In this document: positions 7,339-11,420 of the stretch, one piece after another | Position numbering within the stretch: the first letter of the stretch is position 1 | How the letters are laid out: each line of letters starts with the position of its first letter | Assembly: GCA_937871735.1 (NCBI GenBank) | Contig: CALMOI010000142.1 | Span: 1-11,420, forward strand | Length of the DNA stretch: 11,420 nt | Direction of reading: 5' to 3' | Origin: an uncultured Comamonadaceae bacterium | GTDB lineage: Bacteria > Pseudomonadota > Gammaproteobacteria > Burkholderiales > Burkholderiaceae_C | Position numbers and translations under genes: made by a program | Notes under the pieces: model-generated | The model's input: only the letters and a program-made list of their open reading frames with translations | What the model was told of the DNA's origin: nothing | Databases searched by the model: none

Positions 7339-8172
7339 TTACTCCTCGGTGGAAGTGGTGAGTAGGGAACGAGAACGGTCAAAGGTGGGTTCGGCGCACT
7401 GGTCGTCGCAGCCACCACAGGCGGCGCTGTGGGCGGCTGCGCCCGCAGTGGCGGTGCCCTGGACGTGGGCCAGTTGCCGCTCCAGTTGCGCCACGCGGTC
7501 GAGCAAGCAGGCAATCGCTTTGCCGACGGGGTCAGGAATCAGGTGATGGCTCAGGTCAAAGCCGTGGGTGGTGGTGCGGCGCGTGGCCACCACGCGGCCC
7601 GGTATGCCGACCACCGTGGCCCCGGCGGGCACGGGCTCAATCACCACCGAATTGGCCGCCACGCGGGCGCGGTCGCCCACGGTGATCGGCCCCAAAATTT
7701 TGGCTCCCGAGCCCACCACCACCTCATTGCCCAGCGTGGGGTGGCGCTTGCCAGCGCGCCAAGTGGTGCCGCCCAGCGTCACGCCGTGGTACAGGGTCAC
7801 GTCATTGCCGATTTCGGCGGTCTCGCCAATCACGACGCAGGCACCGTGGTCGATGAACAAGCGTGCGCCAATGCGTGCCGCTGGGTGGATGTCCACATTG
7901 GTCAGCCAGCGCGCCATGAACGACAACCAGCGCGGCCCGTAGCGCCAGCCGCGTTGCCAGCCCGCATGGGCCAAGCGGTACAGCGCCAGCGCTTGCACGC
8001 CGGGGTAAATCGTCCAGACTTCGAGCAAATTGCGCGCTGCCGGGTCGCGCTGCAACACGCACTGCACATCCTCGCGCACCAGCGACCACCACGAGCGACG
8101 GGCGGGAACCGCAGCGCCTGCCGCACTGGGCGGCACGGCTGCGGGGTGGGCGGTGTGAGTGGCGTTCGACAT
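7339..8172 (-). CDS. cysE: Serine O-acetyltransferase (NifP/CysE type)
   Basis: Converts L-serine and acetyl-CoA to O-acetylserine, the precursor of cysteine; the nif-linked copy (nifP/cysE1 in Azotobacter) is thought to raise cysteine supply for Fe-S clusters. From the ATG at 8172 it is 277 residues. The N-terminal helical domain (about 28-90) is followed by a left-handed beta-helix of hexapeptides (about 92-195). Asp94 and His109 (DIHPAARIGARLFIDHG) match the catalytic Asp/His pair, and VTLGGT lies at 131-136. I chose 8172 because GGAG sits 9 nt upstream; the ATG at 8193, 8 bp after nifV, would add 7 residues. Two extensions stand out: an Ala/Pro-rich N-terminus, and a C-terminal tail with a short heptad helix (223-237) and a CGGCDDQC cluster (Cys252/255/259). 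Confidence 0.93.
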   Translation of the reverse strand: MSNATHTAHPAAVPPSAAGAAVPARRSWWSLVREDVQCVLQRDPAARNLLEVWTIYPGVQALALYRLAHAGWQRGWRYGPRWLSFMARWLTNVDIHPAARIGARLFIDHGACVVIGETAEIGNDVTLYHGVTLGGTTWRAGKRHPTLGNEVVVGSGAKILGPITVGDRARVAANSVVIEPVPAGATVVGIPGRVVATRRTTTHGFDLSHHLIPDPVGKAIACLLDRVAQLERQLAHVQGTATAGAAAHSAACGGCDDQCAEPTFDRSRSLLTTSTEE

Positions 8173-8201
8173 GGCGGGTTTCTCCGATTTCATGCCTGCT
8201 T

Positions 8202-9380
8202 TCAAACCAAAATCTGGGCCGCTGCGACGGCTGCCGGGTTCAGCTGGGTGGCGGGAGCCTCGTAGGCTTCCAGCAAAAACTGCTGCAAATCAGCCGTGGT
8301 CGGCGCTTGCTTGACGCACATGGCGTGGTGGCGAATGCGGGTCAGCAAGCGGCTGGTGAGCGCGTCGTCGTCCAGCAGCACGCCCAGCGTGTTGTACGCC
8401 TGACGCACCGCCTGCGAGCCCGAATGCTTGCCCAGCACCGTGCGGCGTTCGCGGCCCAGTTCGGACGGATCAAAGCTCTCGTAGGTGGAAGCGTTTTTCA
8501 GCAAGCCGTCGATGTGGATGCCCGATTCGTGGGTGAACACCGCCTCGCCGACGATGCTCTTGTTGAACGCCACCGGGCGGCCCGAAGCGCGTTCCACCAA
8601 GTGCGAGATCGTCACCAGTTCTTGCGTGTTCACGCCAGTGTCGCCGTGGTGCAGGTGGCGCACGCCCATCACCACTTCTTCTAGGGCGGCGTTGCCCGCA
8701 CGCTCGCCCAAACCGTTGACGGTGGTGTTGGCGTGGGTGGCTCCGGCGCGCAGTGCGGCCAAGGTGTTGGCGGTGGCCAAACCCAGGTCGTTGTGGGCGT
8801 GGATTTCAATGTCAATATCAACCGCCTCGCGCAGCCGGGCAATGGCCTCGTAGGTTGAGAACGGATCGAGCACGCCCAGCGTGTCGGCAAAACGGATGCG
8901 GCGCGCGCCGCAAGCTTGGGCGCGGCGGGCCACCAAGGCCAGAAACTCGGCATCAGCGCGGGAGGCATCTTCAGCACCCAGCGAAATGTGGCGACCCGTG
9001 AGCGCGGCGGCTTCAATCACCCGCGTGACTTGCTCCAGCACCCAAGCACGCGACTGGCGCAGCTTGTGGCGCAAGTGAATGTCGGACACGGGAATCGACA
9101 AATGCACGATGTCGGCTTGGCAACGCAGCGCGGCGGCCAAGTCTGCGTCAGTCAGGCGACCCCAGACCATGAGCCGGGCGGGCAAGCCCAGCGCGGCGAT
9201 GCTGTTGATGCAAGCGATCTCTTCATCGCCCATCGCCGGAATGCCCACTTCCATCTCGGGCACGCCCGCAGCGGCCAGTGCGCCAGCAATGGCGCACTTT
9301 TCATCGACGGTGAACGCCACGCCTGCGGTCTGTTCGCCGTCGCGCAAGGTGGTGTCGTTGATCACGAGACTCAGTGGCAT
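8202..9380 (-). CDS. nifV: Homocitrate synthase NifV
   Basis: Condenses acetyl-CoA with 2-oxoglutarate to give homocitrate, the organic ligand of the nitrogenase FeMo-cofactor. The 392-residue protein belongs to the HMGL/isopropylmalate synthase TIM-barrel family. Arg13-Asp14 lie in TTLRDGEQTAGV, and the metal-binding HAHND is at 194-198. GLGERAGN (223-230) and ESGIHIDGLLKN also favour NifV over LeuA, and the length fits NifV, which lacks the LeuA regulatory domain. The start is the ATG at 9378-9380, with AAAGGA 8 nt upstream, because homology begins at MPLSLVINDTTLRDG. The frame is open further upstream to 9539, but that part would run across the sigma-54 promoter. First gene of the nif/fix transcript, 8-30 bp before cysE. 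Confidence 0.96.
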   Translation of the reverse strand: MPLSLVINDTTLRDGEQTAGVAFTVDEKCAIAGALAAAGVPEMEVGIPAMGDEEIACINSIAALGLPARLMVWGRLTDADLAAALRCQADIVHLSIPVSDIHLRHKLRQSRAWVLEQVTRVIEAAALTGRHISLGAEDASRADAEFLALVARRAQACGARRIRFADTLGVLDPFSTYEAIARLREAVDIDIEIHAHNDLGLATANTLAALRAGATHANTTVNGLGERAGNAALEEVVMGVRHLHHGDTGVNTQELVTISHLVERASGRPVAFNKSIVGEAVFTHESGIHIDGLLKNASTYESFDPSELGRERRTVLGKHSGSQAVRQAYNTLGVLLDDDALTSRLLTRIRHHAMCVKQAPTTADLQQFLLEAYEAPATQLNPAAVAAAQILV

Positions 9381-9388
9381 GGTGCAAG

Positions 9389-9394
9389 TCCTTT
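9389..9394 (-). promoter_or_regulatory. Ribosome binding site deciding the nifV start
   Basis: AAAGGA on the - strand, 8 nt before the ATG at 9380. It lies only a few bases from the predicted transcription start (~9396), so the nifV leader is about 16 nt and consists of little more than this site. Confidence 0.7.
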
Positions 9395-9407
9395 CGCAAG
9401 CCATATC

Positions 9408-9422
9408 GCAAGCCGCGTGCCA
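9408..9422 (-). promoter_or_regulatory. Sigma-54 (RpoN) -24/-12 promoter of nifV
   Basis: The - strand reads TGGCACGCGGCTTGC from 9422 to 9408. This is a full match to the TGGCAC-N5-TTGC consensus, with GG and GC separated by exactly 10 nt. It predicts a start of transcription near 9396, 16 nt before the nifV ATG. It is the only good -24/-12 element I noticed in the right block, so it probably drives nifV to the terminal ferredoxin. Confidence 0.88.
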
Positions 9423-9526
9423 CGGAATTTGTCGGCTAAAACCACCCGAAAGCAGGCTGTTAACGACACTTTTGTCGCATCTGAGCGTGTGAGTGTCAGA
9501 CCCCAGCGCACTGCGGCTGTCGTGAA

Positions 9527-9542
9527 TGTGGGGTTTCAAACA
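9527..9542 (-). promoter_or_regulatory. NifA upstream activator sequence (TGT-N10-ACA)
   Basis: TGTGGGGTTTCAAACA is an exact TGT-N10-ACA site, the recognition pattern of the nitrogen-fixation activator NifA. Its centre lies about 138 bp upstream of the predicted nifV transcription start, within the usual -80 to -150 range for NifA enhancers. I saw no convincing IHF site between it and the promoter. Such a short motif can occur by chance, but its position upstream of a consensus sigma-54 promoter makes it credible. Confidence 0.72.
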
Positions 9543-9579
9543 GGCAGATCAAACCGGCCCAAACACCCCTGAATGCCCC

Positions 9580-9616
9580 AAAAAAACAGGCCCGCACCAT
9601 TGCTGATGCGAGCCTG
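9580..9616 (-). terminator. Rho-independent terminator after fdx (end of isc operon)
   Basis: On the - strand a hairpin formed by 9607-9616 and 9587-9596 (CAGGC and CGCA arms with one mismatch, 10-nt loop) is followed by seven T residues (9586-9580). It begins 57 bp past the fdx stop and separates the isc transcript from the nifV promoter. There is no iscX gene between fdx and this hairpin. Confidence 0.85.
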
Positions 9617-9672
9617 GAAAAGGAGCGGTCTAGCCGCACCATCCGAGGAGAAACTGGGGGGTGATCAGGTCA

Positions 9673-10008
9673 TCAATGTTCGCGGGCGTGGTTGCGGGTG
9701 TGACGGGGCAATTCCACCGTCAGATCCTCGTCACGGACTTTCACGCAGCAGGCCAAGCGCGACTGGGCATCGAGGCCCCAGGCGTGGTCCATTTGGTCGT
9801 TTTCTTCGTCGTCGGGCTCGGCCAAACTGGCGTTGCCTTGGCGGATGTGGACATGGCAGGTGGAGCACGCGGCGACCATTTCGCAGGCGTGCTCAATCTC
9901 AATGCCAGCAGCCAACATGCCTTTGCACAGCGATGCGCCGCGCTTGAGTTCAAAGGTCACACCTTCGGGGCACAGGTCGGGATGGGGCAGGACGTGGACT
10001 TGGGGCAT
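9673..10008 (-). CDS. fdx: ISC-system [2Fe-2S] ferredoxin Fdx
   Basis: A 111-residue adrenodoxin-type [2Fe-2S] ferredoxin of the ISC pathway, which donates electrons for cluster assembly on IscU. Ligands are Cys42, Cys48, Cys51 and Cys87 (HACEMVAACSTCH and RLACCVKV). The start MPQVHVLPHPDLCPEG and the end ELPRHTRNHAREH are nearly those of E. coli Fdx. Cys28 and Cys88 are additional cysteines. The ATG (10006-10008) lies 21 bp after hscA with only a weak GAAAGAA upstream, in the usual hscA-fdx order. It differs in class from the thioredoxin-like ferredoxin at 3050-3373. The transcript ends at the hairpin at 9580-9616. Confidence 0.96.
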   Translation of the reverse strand: MPQVHVLPHPDLCPEGVTFELKRGASLCKGMLAAGIEIEHACEMVAACSTCHVHIRQGNASLAEPDDEENDQMDHAWGLDAQSRLACCVKVRDEDLTVELPRHTRNHAREH

Positions 10009-10029
10009 AAGTTCTTTCAGTGAAGTCGC

Positions 10030-11420
10030 TCAGGCCAAGCTGTCCAGCACGCGACCAGCCAGCGCTTGGCGGATGGAGGCGTTCATGCGCCGCGCCGCAA
10101 ATTCACCCGTCGCGGCTGACAAGGCGCTGGCGGCGCTTTGCAGCTCGGCCAGCGGCGCTTCGGTTTCCAGCGCATCGCCCAACACGTACATCACTTTGCG
10201 GATGGCGGTGATTTCTTGCGCTTCCAGCAAACTGCCGTCTTGCGCCAAAGCGGCGGTGGTGGCGTCCAGCAGGCGGCGGGCATCAACTTGCGCTTCGCGC
10301 AGCGTGCGCAGCAGCATGTCGGTTTTGGCGGAACCCACCGCGTCTTGCAGCATGGTGGTGATTTGGTTGTCGGCCAAGCCGTAGGTGGGCTTGACTTCAA
10401 CGTGCGCGTCCACGCCCGTGGTTTGCTCGCGCGCAGTGACGGACAGCAGCCCGTCCGCATCAATCTGAAAAGTGACGCGAATGCGCGCCGACCCGGCCAC
10501 CGCAGGCGGAATGCCGCGCAACACAAAGCGCGCCAGCGAACGGCAATCGGCCACGGTTTCGCGCTCGCCTTGCACGACGTGCACGGTCATGGCGGTTTGG
10601 CCGTCTTTGAAAGTCGTGAATTCTTGGGCACGCGCAATCGGCAGCGTGGAGTTGCGCGGGATGATCTTTTCGACCAAACCGCCCATCGTCTCCAGCCCCA
10701 ACGACAGCGGGCACACGTCCAGCAGCAACCAGCCGTCGCCCGTGCCGTTACCGGCCAACACGTTGGCTTGGATGGCCGCGCCCAGCGCCACAACTTGGTC
10801 GGGGTCGATGTCGGCCAATGGCTCGCGGCCAAAAAACTCTTGCACCGCTGCCCGCGCCAGCGGCATCCGGGTGGAGCCGCCCACCAGCACCACGCCGGTG
10901 ATGTCGTCGGTGGTCAACTTGGCATCGCGCAAAGCGCGGCGCGTGGCGCTGATGGTGCGACCCACCAACGGCGAGCCCAGCAGCGCGAACTGCACCGCAG
11001 ACAGCGTCGATTCCAGCACGCGGCCCTCCTCCACGCACAAACTCAACACGGTGCTGGCTTGGCCGGACAAGGTTTCTTTGGCCGCACGCGCCGCCGCCAA
11101 AGCGCTGCGCTGGGCTTGCGGCGACAAAGCCGCCAAACCGGCCACGCCGTGCTGCGCGCAAAACCACTCGGCAATCGCGTGGTCAAAATCGTCGCCGCCC
11201 AAGGCCGAATCGCCGCCGGTCGACAGCACTTCAAACACGCCCTTGCTCAAGCGCAGCACCGAGATGTCAAACGTGCCGCCGCCCAAGTCGTAAATGGCGA
11301 ACGTGCCTTCGGCGGCCTTGTCCAGCCCGTAGGCGATGGCGGCGGCGGTCGGTTCGTTCAACAGGCGCAGCACGTTCAGCCCGGCCAGACGCGCCGCGTC
11401 TTTGGTGGCTTGGCGCTGCG
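10030..11420 (-). CDS. hscA: HscA, Hsp70-type chaperone for Fe-S assembly (5' end outside window)
   Basis: Specialised Hsp70 that, with HscB, promotes transfer of Fe-S clusters from the scaffold IscU. The window holds about 463 C-terminal residues; by comparison with E. coli HscA (616 residues) some 160 N-terminal residues lie beyond the right edge. The frame is open to 11420, reading TKDAARLAGLNVLRLLNEPT at the edge. Seen: LLNEPTAAAIAYG, the phosphate loop YDLGGGTFDIS, VGGSTRMPLARAAVQEFFG and, at the start of the substrate-binding domain, PLSLGLETMGGLVEKIIPRN. GGDSALGGDDFDHA and the very short C-terminal tail distinguish it from DnaK. The GTG at 11373 is internal and not the start. Followed by fdx after 21 bp. 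Confidence 0.96.
   Translation of the reverse strand, partial: QRQATKDAARLAGLNVLRLLNEPTAAAIAYGLDKAAEGTFAIYDLGGGTFDISVLRLSKGVFEVLSTGGDSALGGDDFDHAIAEWFCAQHGVAGLAALSPQAQRSALAAARAAKETLSGQASTVLSLCVEEGRVLESTLSAVQFALLGSPLVGRTISATRRALRDAKLTTDDITGVVLVGGSTRMPLARAAVQEFFGREPLADIDPDQVVALGAAIQANVLAGNGTGDGWLLLDVCPLSLGLETMGGLVEKIIPRNSTLPIARAQEFTTFKDGQTAMTVHVVQGERETVADCRSLARFVLRGIPPAVAGSARIRVTFQIDADGLLSVTAREQTTGVDAHVEVKPTYGLADNQITTMLQDAVGSAKTDMLLRTLREAQVDARRLLDATTAALAQDGSLLEAQEITAIRKVMYVLGDALETEAPLAELQSAASALSAATGEFAARRMNASIRQALAGRVLDSLA

Larger units (their letters stand above)
9381..9672. other. Intergenic control region between fdx and nifV (292 bp)
   Basis: This is the only long gene-free stretch in the right-hand block. 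From right to left it holds the fdx terminator (9580-9616), the TGT-N10-ACA site (9527-9542), about 100 bp without recognised motifs (9423-9526), the -24/-12 promoter (9408-9422) and the short nifV leader. Bases 9617-9672 show nothing identifiable. No tRNA or other gene is visible, and the frames open here look non-coding. Confidence 0.8.

Noticed and set aside
6176..8265. Long + strand open frames opposite fixA, nifW and cysE (6176-7147, 7429-8265)
   Set aside because: Antisense shadows without recognisable motifs; the - strand genes explain the DNA fully.
8202..9380. nifV as leuA (isopropylmalate synthase)
   Set aside because: The length lacks the LeuA regulatory domain, the motifs fit NifV better, and the gene lies under a sigma-54 promoter with nif/fix genes.
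9381..9539. Longer NifV starting at 9539
   Set aside because: The extra 53 codons have no family similarity and run over the -24/-12 promoter; the ATG at 9380 has a good ribosome site.
10472..11293. 273-codon + strand open frame opposite hscA
   Set aside because: Ser/Thr/Ala-rich mirror of hscA codons; HscA is unmistakable on the other strand.

Overview
The window looks like chromosomal DNA of a nitrogen-fixing, high-GC betaproteobacterium. Burkholderiales is my inference from the protein sequences and codon use; I cannot name a genus. Two unrelated blocks converge on a shared bidirectional terminator near 2989-3026.

Left block (1-2971, + strand): the 3' part of a large RTX protein of the serralysin (M10) type. 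The zinc motif HEIGHYLGLKHP and a Met-turn are intact, followed by many glycine/aspartate-rich calcium-binding repeats and a type I secretion C-terminus. The N-terminal half of the protease domain is missing. The coding frame runs back only to an in-frame TAA at 44-46, so the gene looks frameshifted, truncated or rearranged at its 5' end. It also contains a 452-bp direct repeat in which I found no mismatch.

Right block (3050-11420, - strand): iron-sulfur and nitrogen-fixation genes. Reading in the direction of transcription, from the right edge, it starts with the tail of an isc operon: hscA (cut by the window edge) then fdx, closed by a terminator at 9580-9616. A 292-bp gap follows. It carries a textbook sigma-54 -24/-12 promoter and an upstream TGT-N10-ACA NifA-type site. 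Then comes a compact run of eight genes: nifV, cysE (nifP-like), nifW, fixA, fixB, fixC, fixX and a thioredoxin-like [2Fe-2S] ferredoxin. Gaps are 0-30 bp, with 4-bp ATGA overlaps at fixA/fixB and fixC/fixX, so this is probably one NifA/sigma-54 transcript of about 6.4 kb.

How the genes fit together: NifV makes the homocitrate of FeMo-cofactor. The serine acetyltransferase raises cysteine supply for Fe-S clusters. NifW helps nitrogenase maturation or protection. FixABCX is an electron-bifurcating NADH:ferredoxin/quinone system that supplies low-potential electrons to nitrogenase, and the terminal [2Fe-2S] ferredoxin may serve that route or cluster assembly. HscA and Fdx belong to general (ISC) Fe-S cluster assembly. 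No wholly new system is evident. The points most worth a second look are the RTX gene's broken 5' end and perfect internal duplication, the isc-nif junction, the nifV control region, and a cysteine-rich tail on the serine acetyltransferase.
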